A DNA stretch of 64,000 nucleotides, from the NCBI RefSeq assembly GCF_002973525.1, contig NZ_PVEN01000006.1:372001-436000 (forward strand). The letters run 5' to 3'. Source of the stretch: Paraburkholderia sp. BL21I4N1. GTDB lineage: Bacteria > Pseudomonadota > Gammaproteobacteria > Burkholderiales > Burkholderiaceae. The notes under the pieces were generated by a model. That model saw nothing but the letters and a program-made list of their open reading frames with translations, had not been told where the DNA came from and ran no database searches. Shown piece by piece: positions 1 to 8,330 of the stretch (within the stretch, counting starts at the first letter, position 1; every line of letters begins with the position of its first letter). The translations under genes and the position numbers were made by a program.

Positions 1-2138
1 GGACTGCCCAGCACCGCGAGAATCGTCTCGCCGAGGGCTTCGGTCTGTTCGGCAGCCCGCTGCCGTTCTTCATGCAGATTGCCGAGCACCACCACGAATT
101 CGTCGCCCCCCACTCGCGCCACGGTGTCGGTGTCGCGGACGCTGACGGCGAGACGTTGCGCAACCTGCTGCAGCAGCAGGTCGCCTTTGTCGTGGCCGAG
201 CGTATCGTTCAACGTCTTGAAGTGATCCAGATCGATGAACAGCAACGCACCGCACGCGTCGCTGCGCGCGCTCGCCGTCATCGCCTGCTTCAGGCGCTCC
301 AGCAACAAGGTGCGGTTCGGCAAACGGGTCAGTGCGTCGAAGAACGCGAGTTCCTTGATGCGCTCTTCCGCGATCTTGCGTTCGGTAATGTCGTGGTGGG
401 TGCAGACATAGTGGCTGACAATGCCGTTCTCGCCCATCACGGCGGAGATCGTGAGCCACTTGGGGTAGACCTCGCCGTTCTTGCGGCGGTCCCAGATTTC
501 TCCCTGCCAGCCGCCGGCGCGATGAATCGTTTCCCACATGGTGCGGAAGAACGCGACGTCGTGACGGTCCGAGCGGAGTACCTGCGGCGTTTTGCCGACG
601 ATTTCTTCGGCGGTGTAGCCGGTGCACTCGGTGAAGGCTGTGTTCACGCGCAGGATTTTAGCGCCGAAGTCGGTGATCATCATCGGCTCCATCGAGTCGA
701 ATGCCACCGCCGCGATCCGCAGTTCGGCCTCGGCCTGTTTGCGCTCGGTGATGTCCCGGCCGCTGGTGCGAAAGCCGATGCGATTGCCCCGTGAGTCGCT
801 GATCGGTACCCACGAGACGGACAGCCAGATCAGCGTGCCGTCCTTGCGAACGCAACGAAATTCGAGGTCGTCGCCGCGAATGCCCCGCAGGCCCTTCTGA
901 ATTTCAGGCATCACGCGCGTAATATCCGCCGGATGAATTACCGTGCCGGCAAAATCCGGCATCGCCATGCATTCGCCGGCGGTATAGCCGATGTACTCTT
1001 CCACGGACGAATTGATCCAGCGCGGCTTGCTGTCCGGGCCCCACCAGACTTCCCAGTTGACCGTGCAATCGGCGATCGCGCGAAACTTCTCCTCGCTCTC
1101 GCGCAGTTCTCTCGTCATCGACGAAGCGAGCCGCAACGCGCGGCCATGGCCGGTCATCATGAGCCAGGTGAGCAGCGCCAGCAGCAGGCTCAGGCCCGTG
1201 CCGGTGGCGGCGATCTGCAGCGCGGCATTACGGCCGAAACGGGCCTTGAAATCGTCCTGGGCGCTCATCGACAGCGTCCAGTCGTGCCCGCCGACCACCA
1301 GGTATTCATTGGCCGACATGTCGGTGGACAAGTGTCCCGCCGACCCGGGCGTTCTGTGCAGCAGCGCCGCGGGCGACGGCTCGACGCCGTCGTAAATCGC
1401 GATCGAGAGGCCCGGCGGCTGCTCGCCGTACAGACTGGCGACCACGTCGTGCATCCGGAACGATGCATAGACCCAGCCGACCAGATGCGCCCGTCGCTGG
1501 GCGACGGTTTCCTGCGGCTGCCCGCGTGCGTAGACCGGCAGATACATGATGAAGCCGGGGCGCGCATTGGGCTCGGTATCCACCACCAGGCTGACCTTGC
1601 CGGACACGGTGGCCATGCCGGAGTCGCGCGCCTGCTCCATGGCGCGCCGGCGCACCGGGTCGGCCCACGCGTCGAAGCCGGGCGGCATGCGATTCAGGCC
1701 GACCGACGGCGAGCGTTGAATGACGGGCGCGTAATCGTCGCGCGCGCCTTCGGGGAGAATGGCGTAGCCGCGCACGCCCTGGCGACGCATCGCGCCGATG
1801 TGATCGTTCTTTTGCGCCGCCGGCACCCATGCAACCAGACCGATGGCCTGAATACCGGAGAAGTTGGCGTCGAGATTGAGCGTGTCGACATAGTCGCGAA
1901 AGCGCTCGCGGTCCATCTCGCCGCCGGCGGCGAACAGGCTCTGCACGCCGCGCAACAACAGCTCGTACGTGCCCATGCGCTGTTCGATGCGGCTGACGGC
2001 ATCGCCCAGCGAGAAGTCGAACTGCGTGAGCAGCTCATGACGCGCGGCTTGCCGCTCATGGTCCCACAGCACCCACGTCACGCTGAGCGCGGCCGACAGG
2101 ACCAGCAGCGGCAGAACGGCGATCCGCGCCCAACTCAC
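1..2138 (-). CDS. CHASE-PAS-PAS-GGDEF diguanylate cyclase (3' end outside window)
   Basis: Predicted inner-membrane sensor that makes cyclic di-GMP. The first 712 codons are visible. Order: an N-terminal membrane segment, a periplasmic CHASE-like domain (about residues 45-290), a second membrane segment, two PAS domains (about 330-460 and 465-580, each closed by a DITERK-type linker), and a GGDEF domain. The active-site loop VGGDEF is intact, and RDTD sits at the product-inhibition (I-site) position nine residues before GGDEF, as in PleD. The GTG start at 2138 overlaps the TGA of the upstream solute-binding gene by four bases (GTGA), so translation is probably coupled. An EAL domain may follow beyond the left edge; it cannot be seen. 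Confidence 0.9.
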   Translation of the reverse strand, partial: MSWARIAVLPLLVLSAALSVTWVLWDHERQAARHELLTQFDFSLGDAVSRIEQRMGTYELLLRGVQSLFAAGGEMDRERFRDYVDTLNLDANFSGIQAIGLVAWVPAAQKNDHIGAMRRQGVRGYAILPEGARDDYAPVIQRSPSVGLNRMPPGFDAWADPVRRRAMEQARDSGMATVSGKVSLVVDTEPNARPGFIMYLPVYARGQPQETVAQRRAHLVGWVYASFRMHDVVASLYGEQPPGLSIAIYDGVEPSPAALLHRTPGSAGHLSTDMSANEYLVVGGHDWTLSMSAQDDFKARFGRNAALQIAATGTGLSLLLALLTWLMMTGHGRALRLASSMTRELRESEEKFRAIADCTVNWEVWWGPDSKPRWINSSVEEYIGYTAGECMAMPDFAGTVIHPADITRVMPEIQKGLRGIRGDDLEFRCVRKDGTLIWLSVSWVPISDSRGNRIGFRTSGRDITERKQAEAELRIAAVAFDSMEPMMITDFGAKILRVNTAFTECTGYTAEEIVGKTPQVLRSDRHDVAFFRTMWETIHRAGGWQGEIWDRRKNGEVYPKWLTISAVMGENGIVSHYVCTHHDITERKIAEERIKELAFFDALTRLPNRTLLLERLKQAMTASARSDACGALLFIDLDHFKTLNDTLGHDKGDLLLQQVAQRLAVSVRDTDTVARVGGDEFVVVLGNLHEERQRAAEQTEALGETILAVLGS

Positions 2139-2929
2139 GGCGGCGTCGGGAAATCGACCATCGCATCGGCGAGGTCGGGTTTGAAATACTTCTCGAACAG
2201 GCGCCGCACGGTGCCATCCGCGCGCATTTCATTGACCAGCGCGCGCCACTTGCCGCGCTCGGCCGGCGACAACGCCCGCTTCGACATGATCAGGCCATGA
2301 GGTACGGCAGGATCGTCGAATTCCACGATGGTGGTCACGTCGCGGATGTTCTTTTCGTCGATTGCAGGGTAATCGAAAGGCTCGATGATCATGCCTTGAA
2401 TGCGCCGGAGAATCAGCGCCTGATACAGCGGATCCAGACCGCCCGCCTGGCTGACGCGGTTCTGGGCGGCCAGCGCGTCGACCAGGCGGTTCGCCGATTG
2501 GCTGTAGCGGAAGCTGCGAATCACGCCGAGCTGGAATTGACTGTTGCGTTCGAAATCGACCGGGCGTTGAATGCCGGCGTCTTTGCGCACCAGCAAATAG
2601 TATTTGTTGCTGAAGTACCAGGCGAAGTCCGCGTACTGATTGCGTTCGTCGTTGGCAATGCCGGACAGGCTGAAATCGAGGCCGCCGGATTCGATCAGCT
2701 TCCAGATTCTGGCCCGCGACATGAGGCTGACACGAATCTGGCAGCCGCTGCGGCGCTGTAGTTCGTCGGAGAAATCCTTGTCGATCCCGCTGTCCGTATC
2801 CACGGAATAGAGCAGGCCATGATCGTGTAACGCGAGCGTAAAGGTACGCGAACAGTCGGGACCTGCGGCGAAAGCGCTACTCAAACAACTCAGCGCCAGC
2901 AGCAGGCCACCAAGGCCGTGTCGAATCAC
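2135..2929 (-). CDS. periplasmic solute-binding protein, SBP_bac_3 family
   Basis: Secreted extracellular solute-binding protein of the amino-acid-binding (family 3) fold, 264 aa. A cleavable signal peptide is followed by the mature protein (cleavage near AFAAG). A GTG start at 2929 is preferred over an upstream in-frame start because GGAG lies five bases before it and it places the hydrophobic segment at the N-terminus. No ABC permease or ATPase is adjacent; instead the gene overlaps a diguanylate cyclase with a periplasmic CHASE domain. I infer it presents a ligand to that sensor rather than feeding a transporter. The ligand is unknown. Confidence 0.82.
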   Translation of the reverse strand: MIRHGLGGLLLALSCLSSAFAAGPDCSRTFTLALHDHGLLYSVDTDSGIDKDFSDELQRRSGCQIRVSLMSRARIWKLIESGGLDFSLSGIANDERNQYADFAWYFSNKYYLLVRKDAGIQRPVDFERNSQFQLGVIRSFRYSQSANRLVDALAAQNRVSQAGGLDPLYQALILRRIQGMIIEPFDYPAIDEKNIRDVTTIVEFDDPAVPHGLIMSKRALSPAERGKWRALVNEMRADGTVRRLFEKYFKPDLADAMVDFPTPP

Positions 2930-3168
2930 AGTGGCTCCATCGTGCGAAGGAAGGTGGCTTAAATAACGCGTTCGATCCGAGGACACGCTTCACGCAGTAT
3001 CGGCAACGCGCTGCCGTTCTTGAGCGGCGGTCGTATTTTGGCAGCTATTGTGGCGGGTTTGTATTGTTTACGTCGGAATTTTGCAGGGGCGCGAGCGGCG
3101 CCGTACATAGTGGCCCACCTCAATGGCAGCTTGACGATTGCCATCCACGCAAGCTCGAAAGTTCGCGT

Positions 3169-3558
3169 TTAGCGAGGTAGCAGGCCGGCCCGCTGTGCGG
3201 CGAACTGGATCGCGTAAACCGCGGAAGCGGTGACCACGCCCGTCAACAACACGCCGAGCAGTCCGAGCAGGACTGCGATGATTCGCCCCAGCGCGAAGGT
3301 CGGCACGACGTCGCCGTAGCCGATGGTCAGCGCCGTGACCGCGCAAAAGTACAAGGTCTCACCGAGCGACGACGGCGCTCTCGACGCCGCGCCGACGGTC
3401 CCGCCGAGGTAGTACATGGCGATCGAAAGCATGAAGAAGATCGCCAGCAGGATGGCCAGAATGTGGCGCAGGAGCCAGAGAACCCGCGTGAACTCAGCAA
3501 TCGCGTCGTGCGCCCGGATCTGGGCGCGGGCATTGCCGTGGGCAGAAGGGTCGTCCAT
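3169..3558 (-). CDS. two-TM potassium channel
   Basis: Small ion-channel protein of 129 aa: two membrane helices (about residues 28-52 and 92-115) flank a pore loop with the K+ selectivity filter TIGYGD at residues 78-83. This is the minimal Ion_trans_2 (KcsA-like pore) layout with no cytoplasmic RCK/TrkA domain, so a homotetramer is expected. The ATG at 3558 is chosen because GAGG lies eight bases upstream; an upstream in-frame start would add an unlikely 29-residue leader. It stands alone, with about 240 bp downstream that hold no gene I can see. Confidence 0.85.
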   Translation of the reverse strand: MDDPSAHGNARAQIRAHDAIAEFTRVLWLLRHILAILLAIFFMLSIAMYYLGGTVGAASRAPSSLGETLYFCAVTALTIGYGDVVPTFALGRIIAVLLGLLGVLLTGVVTASAVYAIQFAAQRAGLLPR

Positions 3559-3838
3559 GTGATGAACCTCGCGGATTAGCTGGCTTCTTTTTATGGCCAG
3601 GAAGAAACCTGAAAGCAGAGGGACTGCCCGGTCGACTGCGTACATTGCCCGCTATCGTTGGGAATAGCAACCTGGTCGACTGCCGCACCGACGCATCGGG
3701 CAATTCCGGCGGCATGCAAGCGTGCCTCTCTCTTCAGGAGAGCGTTCGTTTGCCGCGCATTACACTACTGCGCAATAGACCAACGCGCGGGCACGGCCGG
3801 TGCCGATGCCACCGCAACCATCGCCTGGAGGAAAACCC

Positions 3839-4480
3839 ATGAGCGTCCCTGCCCATTCCGCGTCCGACTTTCGGCGGCAGCGCGCCGTCGGCATGGCCGG
3901 CATCGCGGTCGCCTCGCTGTTCGCCTCAGGGCTTTGGCTCGGCATCGAGCTGGGGATGTCGCCATTGGCCGGCATGGACAACCTCGGCGCGCGGATGCTG
4001 CTGACGCTCAAATGCTGCTGCGCCGCCGTGCTGTTCTGCCTGGTGACGGGTATCGAAGCCGTCGCGCACGAGCGATTGACGTCGCCTGCATTCGATCCGC
4101 TGGTGGGCTTCGAGACACGCCGGTTGCGCGTCAATCAACGGTACCTGCAGAACACGCTGGAACAGATCGTCGTGTTCGCCGCCGCGTTGTTCGGGCTGGC
4201 CGCCTACTCGCCCGACGGCTCGTCCATGCGTGCGGTCGTGGCGACGACCGTACTCTGGATCGTCGCGCGCGCCGCGTTCTGGCTCGGCTATCATCGCAGC
4301 GCGGCGTTGCGCGGGCTTGGCGCACCGGGCATGGCGATCAGTATGATCGTGCTGCTTTATGTGGTGAGCCGGTTTGGACACGAGATCGCGGGGACGATCG
4401 GGGCTGTGGTGCCGCTCGTTGCGTTTGTCGCGATCGAGGTGGTGTTGTTTTGGGAGACGCGGCCGGTGAGGGACGATTGA
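3839..4480 (+). CDS. MAPEG-family membrane protein
   Basis: Integral membrane protein of 213 aa with four or more hydrophobic helices. The block NQRYLQNTLEQIVVFA (about residues 99-114) matches the MAPEG signature (Arg, Asn, Glu in the second helix) of microsomal glutathione transferase/FLAP relatives, which act on hydrophobic electrophiles or lipid peroxides. The ATG at 3839 has a GGAGG eight bases upstream; the upstream in-frame ATG lacks one. It is longer than the usual 130-150 aa family members because of an N-terminal extension. It is monocistronic, and its substrate cannot be deduced. Confidence 0.75.
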   Translation: MSVPAHSASDFRRQRAVGMAGIAVASLFASGLWLGIELGMSPLAGMDNLGARMLLTLKCCCAAVLFCLVTGIEAVAHERLTSPAFDPLVGFETRRLRVNQRYLQNTLEQIVVFAAALFGLAAYSPDGSSMRAVVATTVLWIVARAAFWLGYHRSAALRGLGAPGMAISMIVLLYVVSRFGHEIAGTIGAVVPLVAFVAIEVVLFWETRPVRDD

Positions 4481-4697
4481 TTTGAGAAGCTCGATCGAGC
4501 CGGCCGTCCGATGCGATCGTGAGCGGCCCCTACGCATCTCCGATACAACTATTGCCGCACTGCCACAAACGCCTATCAAGCACGCATGGACCGCCTATGC
4601 ACTTCGAAGAAGCTAATCGGACGCACTCTTCACGTTCGATGGCGCGCGCGATCCGGGCAGTCCCTAACAGAAGCTTGTCTTCAACGACTTCACTTCC

Positions 4698-4985
4698 ATG
4701 GAATTTCATGTCATCGCGCCCAGCATCGAACTCACGCTGGAGCAGCCCTTTGTCGAGATCGTCAACCGCAACGCTTGCATCGACGCAAGAACGTCATCCA
4801 GGGTCGCGTCGACCGGGCACGACATGACCGTCTTTCACAACGACGGACAATTTCTCGCATGGGAACTCTTCAACTGCCTGAAGTGGTTGTGGCGCGGTGA
4901 CCTCAAAACGACAAAGCGCTACCTCATCAAACTGGGCAAAGCGATTGAGGCTTCTGAAGGAGATCCTCAATCCGCCTCCGAATAG
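4698..4985 (+). CDS. hypothetical protein, 95 aa
   Basis: Short open frame with GC-rich third positions, so it reads like coding DNA, but I do not recognise it. No signal peptide, membrane helix or known motif stands out; the C-terminal half is Trp-rich and basic (CLKWLWRGDLK). It ends 13 bp before the dihydrofolate reductase start, so the two could be co-transcribed. No convincing ribosome site precedes the ATG. It could be a real small gene or the tail of a decayed one in this rearranged segment. The rest of 4481-4697 shows nothing else. Confidence 0.4.
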   Translation: MEFHVIAPSIELTLEQPFVEIVNRNACIDARTSSRVASTGHDMTVFHNDGQFLAWELFNCLKWLWRGDLKTTKRYLIKLGKAIEASEGDPQSASE

Positions 4986-4998
4986 CAGCGAGACAATC

Positions 4999-5493
4999 AT
5001 GTTGAACGGCAAACGAATTTCAATGGTGGCCGCCATGGCTACCAACCGCGTAATCGGCGCGGCAAACGATATTCCGTGGAAAGTACCCGGCGAGCAACGC
5101 CGCTTTCGCCAACTCACGGAAAGGCATCTCGTCGTGATGGGACGCCGCACTTATGAATCGATTGGCCGGCCGCTTCCCAATCGGGATGTACTGGTCATCG
5201 GCACTCAACCTGTCGTTGCCGCGGAAAACGTGACGACCTGCCATTCATTTCAACAAGCCGCCGAACACATCGCAAACGACAGGCGTGGCGAAGTTTTCAT
5301 CGCGGGCGGCGAGAAGATCTATCGCCTGTTTTTGCCGTACGCGGACACGATCCATCTCACCGAAATCGATTTGACGCCACCGGGCGACACGCTATTTCCA
5401 GAACTTCCCGCAGCGGACTTCGATTGCATCGAGAACATCCGTGTGGACGGACCTACGCCCTATACCTTGCTGACCTACCAGCGTGTCGCATAG
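4999..5493 (+). CDS. DfrA-like dihydrofolate reductase
   Basis: Reduces dihydrofolate to tetrahydrofolate with NADPH. 164 aa, full length for type I DHFR. Visible motifs: VAAMATNRVIG at the N-terminus, the substrate loop NDIPWKVPGEQ (residues 23-33), VVMGRRTYESIG (cofactor), AGGEKIY and the TEIDL strand. Glu32 falls where E. coli FolA has Asp27, and the IPW..GEQ..F pattern is that of mobile trimethoprim-resistance DfrA enzymes, not of the LPW..PEDL.FFK pattern expected in a Burkholderia housekeeping FolA. I infer a second, possibly trimethoprim-insensitive enzyme. The start at 4999 is chosen by homology; 34 in-frame upstream residues do not match the family. Resistance itself is not proven by sequence. 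Confidence 0.85.
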   Translation: MLNGKRISMVAAMATNRVIGAANDIPWKVPGEQRRFRQLTERHLVVMGRRTYESIGRPLPNRDVLVIGTQPVVAAENVTTCHSFQQAAEHIANDRRGEVFIAGGEKIYRLFLPYADTIHLTEIDLTPPGDTLFPELPAADFDCIENIRVDGPTPYTLLTYQRVA

Positions 5494-5936
5494 ATCGCGA
5501 AGCCACAGCCCTGCTCGCCAGCGCGCGCCGCTTCGACCGCCGCGTTCAACGCGAGAATATTGGTCTGAAACGCAATACCGTCGATGATGCCGATGATGTC
5601 CGCGATCTTCGACGAGCTCTCGCTGATCTCGCTCATCGTACCGACCACGTTCGTCACGACCTGACTGCCGTGCCCGGCGATGTCGGAAGCATTCGCCGCC
5701 AGACCGCTTGCCTGACGCTCGTTCTCCGCGTTCGCCCTCACCGTGCCGGTCAACTCTTCCATACTCGCCGCGGTTTCCTGTAACGAGGCCGCCTGTTGTT
5801 CCGTGCGCGATGAAAGATCCGTATTGCCGGAAGCAATTTCCTTCGACGCCGTGCTGACCGATGCGACCGATTCCCGCACTTCGGTCATGACGCCTTTGAT
5901 CCGGTCCATCAACTGGTTGACTTGAGTTGTTGAGCA
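5475..5936 (-). pseudogene. internal fragment of a methyl-accepting chemotaxis protein gene
   Basis: About 140 codons of an MCP cytoplasmic signalling domain: the block EIASGNTDLSSRTEQQAAS, then ASMEELTGTVR, and IAFQTNILALNAAVEAARAG. It breaks off after GEQGCGFA, exactly where a normal receptor continues GRGFAVVAGEVR, and runs into unrelated DNA ending at a stop at 5475. No sensory domain, membrane helices or HAMP precede it, and no C-terminal half is found on the far side of the dihydrofolate reductase gene. The homology edge lies within a few bases of that gene's stop codon, so this is a recombination scar. An intact relative is at 24984-26543. Confidence 0.85.
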
Positions 5937-6052
5937 TCAGCTTCGTTTTTCCCGACGATCTCTTTACAACCGCACCACGACGAGTATCGTTAGACAGGAC
6001 CTTCTTGACTGTCCGAATTAGAGCCTTACAATTTCGCTCTTTGATAATAAAA

Positions 6053-6337
6053 ATGGACCACTCGATGACCGCCCTGTTTTTCAAACGCAGTTTGACGTTT
6101 TCCATTCCCTTGTTACTCATCAACCTGGCGCTTCAATATCACGAGGCCGGCACCCTGACCGGCTACGAAGTCGCCGTAAGCCTGGTCATATTCCTGCTCG
6201 CAGGCGTGTTATTCGAAGCGATGGATTCATGGCGCAAGCGCAGGATCGCGAAAAGCAGATTCGCATTTATTGCGGAGACAGCCGTCTGGACAGTTATCGC
6301 TATCGGTCTGTTCGTGTTCTTTTACCGAATGAGTTGA
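6053..6337 (+). CDS. small two-TM membrane protein, unknown function
   Basis: 94 aa with two or three hydrophobic stretches (about residues 12-24, 35-52, 72-90) separated by a basic loop (DSWRKRRIAKSR). I do not recognise a family. The ATG at 6053 follows an AT-rich stretch (TTTGATAATAAAA) that could carry a promoter; the reading frame is open further upstream but that part looks non-coding. Base composition of 5930-6330 is lower in GC than the surroundings, in keeping with the rearranged segment it sits in. Confidence 0.5.
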   Translation: MDHSMTALFFKRSLTFSIPLLLINLALQYHEAGTLTGYEVAVSLVIFLLAGVLFEAMDSWRKRRIAKSRFAFIAETAVWTVIAIGLFVFFYRMS

Positions 6338-6362
6338 GCGGTGCATATGCCGGGCGCGCTAT

Positions 6363-7274
6363 TCATTTTCGCGCTTCGAGTTGCGGCCGGATCAGCGCTT
6401 CGAACCATTCGATAAATGCATTCAGGCGTCGCGACCGCTGGCGCCGGTGCGGATATAACAACGAAACGGGCATGGCCGGCGCGCGAAAGTCCGGCATGAC
6501 TTCAACCAGTTCGCCGCGATCCAGCAAGTGCTGCACATCGAAGCGCGGAATCTGTATCAGCCCGACCCCCGCGAGACAGCAGGCGATATAACTCTCGGCA
6601 TTATTCACGACGACCTGCGAAGTCACGGCAACGCTGCGAAGTTCGCCGTCAACGACGAATTCCCACGGCTGTTCCCGCGCGGTGGTGGGCGACGCATAGC
6701 CCACCATTTCGTGTCCTTGCGCGAGTTCGTCCGGCAGACTCGGCGCGCCTTTCGCGCGAAGATAATCGGGGCTCGCGCAGTTGATCACGGTGAAATGGCC
6801 CAACGGATGCACCACGAGACTGCTGACCTGAAGATGACCCGCCCGGACGACGCAATCCACGCCTTCGTGAACAAGGTCGATTGCGCGATCGGTCGATCCC
6901 AGTCCTAATTGCAAACGTGGATAGCGGCGCAGGAAACCGGGCAGCGCGGGGGCGATCAAACGGCGGGCGATCCGGCTAGGCACGTCGACGCTCAAGCGGC
7001 CGGACACTTCTTTCTGGCGCGTCTGGAACAACGAGTAGATGTCTTCGACATCGCCGAGCAACGGCCGTACGCGATCGAGCAATTGAATGCCGTCGGCAGT
7101 GAGTTGCACACGCCGCGTGGTGCGATGGAGAAGCCGCGTCGCGAGGCTCGACTCAAGCTCCTGAACCGCCGCCGACACCGACGCGCGCGGCAAATCCAGC
7201 GCATTGGCCGCCTTGATGAAACTCCCCATGTCCGCGACCTGGACGAAGATGCGAAGCTGGTCGAGTTTATCCAT
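6363..7274 (-). CDS. LysR-family transcriptional regulator
   Basis: 303 aa: N-terminal winged helix-turn-helix (residues 1-60, with the pattern FVQVADMGSFIKAANALDL then PRASVSAAVQELE) and a C-terminal periplasmic-binding-like effector domain. ATG at 7274 is chosen, with GGAA eight bases upstream and the HTH beginning at once (MDKLDQLRIF). It lies on the same strand as, and just downstream of, an SDR gene (82 bp gap), so it may be co-transcribed with it, which is less usual than the divergent layout. The effector is unknown; the CrgA/TsaR-like subgroup often controls short-chain reductases. Confidence 0.85.
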   Translation of the reverse strand: MDKLDQLRIFVQVADMGSFIKAANALDLPRASVSAAVQELESSLATRLLHRTTRRVQLTADGIQLLDRVRPLLGDVEDIYSLFQTRQKEVSGRLSVDVPSRIARRLIAPALPGFLRRYPRLQLGLGSTDRAIDLVHEGVDCVVRAGHLQVSSLVVHPLGHFTVINCASPDYLRAKGAPSLPDELAQGHEMVGYASPTTAREQPWEFVVDGELRSVAVTSQVVVNNAESYIACCLAGVGLIQIPRFDVQHLLDRGELVEVMPDFRAPAMPVSLLYPHRRQRSRRLNAFIEWFEALIRPQLEARK

Positions 7275-7356
7275 CGGTGCTTCCTTCAAGGCTTCGTTCG
7301 ACGGCACAGCGGGCCGCCGCGGCTAGCCTGAGCAGCCACGGCGCCGCATGTCGGGA

Positions 7357-8130
7357 TTACTTCGTGGTGTAGCCACCGTTGATCAGAATGGTTTGACCGG
7401 TAATCCACCAGCCGTCGCTCACCAGATGACGAATGAACGGAATCACGTCTTCTATATCGGTCAAGCCGGTTTTGGAAAACGACGACAGTGCCGCTGCAGT
7501 CTTGTGATACGCCACGGCATCTTCGCCTTCGGCGGGATAGAAGAACGGTGTATCCATCGGTCCCGGTCCAATCGCATTGACCGAAATGCCGCGCTGCCCG
7601 AATTCCTTCGACGCCGCCCGCGTGAAATGCTCGACCGGCGCCTTGGTGCCTTCATACGCGGCATAAAACGGCGTGTACGCGCCCAGCAACGACGTGACGA
7701 GCGTCACCACCTTGCCATGGTCGTTGACGTTCTTGCCCGCCTCTTTCAGAAAGAAGAAAGCGGATTTCGCGTTGACCGCGCTCATCTCGTCGTATTCCGC
7801 CTCGGTGATTTCGACGAAAGGCTTTTTGAGTACCTTGCCCACGGTATTGATCGCGATGTCGGGTTTGCCCACGGCCGCGATCGTGTCGGCGAATAGCTTC
7901 TCGACGGCGCTCGCGCGCGTCAGATCGGCCTGAAATGCGACAGCACGTGCGCCCGCTGCCTCGATGGCGGCCACGGTTTCGTCGGCGGCCGCCTTGCTCG
8001 ACGCGCTGTTGTAGTGAATCGCCACCGCGGCGGCGCCTTGCCTGGCCAGATCCCGCGCGATCAGGCCACCGAGATTTTTCGCGCCACCGGCGATCAGAAC
8101 GATCTTCCCTTTGATTGAATGGTCAGCCAT
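7357..8130 (-). CDS. short-chain dehydrogenase/reductase
   Basis: 257 aa classical SDR-like protein with a Rossmann fold. The nucleotide motif reads AGGAKNLGG rather than the usual TGxxxGIG, the NNAG position reads INTVGK, and the catalytic pair is YEGTK (Tyr-x-x-x-Lys) after the Ser in LVTSLLG. Start at 8130 is chosen because GGAG lies six bases before that ATG; an ATG 12 bp upstream has no site. The variant motifs mark it as a divergent SDR; the substrate is unknown. It is followed by a LysR gene on the same strand. Confidence 0.82.
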   Translation of the reverse strand: MADHSIKGKIVLIAGGAKNLGGLIARDLARQGAAAVAIHYNSASSKAAADETVAAIEAAGARAVAFQADLTRASAVEKLFADTIAAVGKPDIAINTVGKVLKKPFVEITEAEYDEMSAVNAKSAFFFLKEAGKNVNDHGKVVTLVTSLLGAYTPFYAAYEGTKAPVEHFTRAASKEFGQRGISVNAIGPGPMDTPFFYPAEGEDAVAYHKTAAALSSFSKTGLTDIEDVIPFIRHLVSDGWWITGQTILINGGYTTK

Positions 8131-8330
8131 GGGGTTCTCCATCTGTGATTGGTAGGGAGTTCGAGTCTAATCGCCCGATGTCGATAGATCAGGCCTTGTT
8201 TTCTGGATAGATCATCCAGAGAACCCGACCAATGACGGAGATTGGCGGCTCGTTCTGGAGAACCTGGTCGACGGAAATCATTGAATGCGCCTTTGCTCTG
8301 ATCAAAGTGGAGCGTGCGGCTTCCGGTAGG

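Noticed and set aside
933..2300. Long plus-strand frame across the diguanylate cyclase gene
   Set aside because: Codon shadow of the minus-strand PAS/CHASE sequence; no domain or ribosome site.
8143..8330. Small gene between the SDR and PhzF-like genes
   Set aside because: Short frames on both strands lack ribosome sites and motifs; nothing supported.
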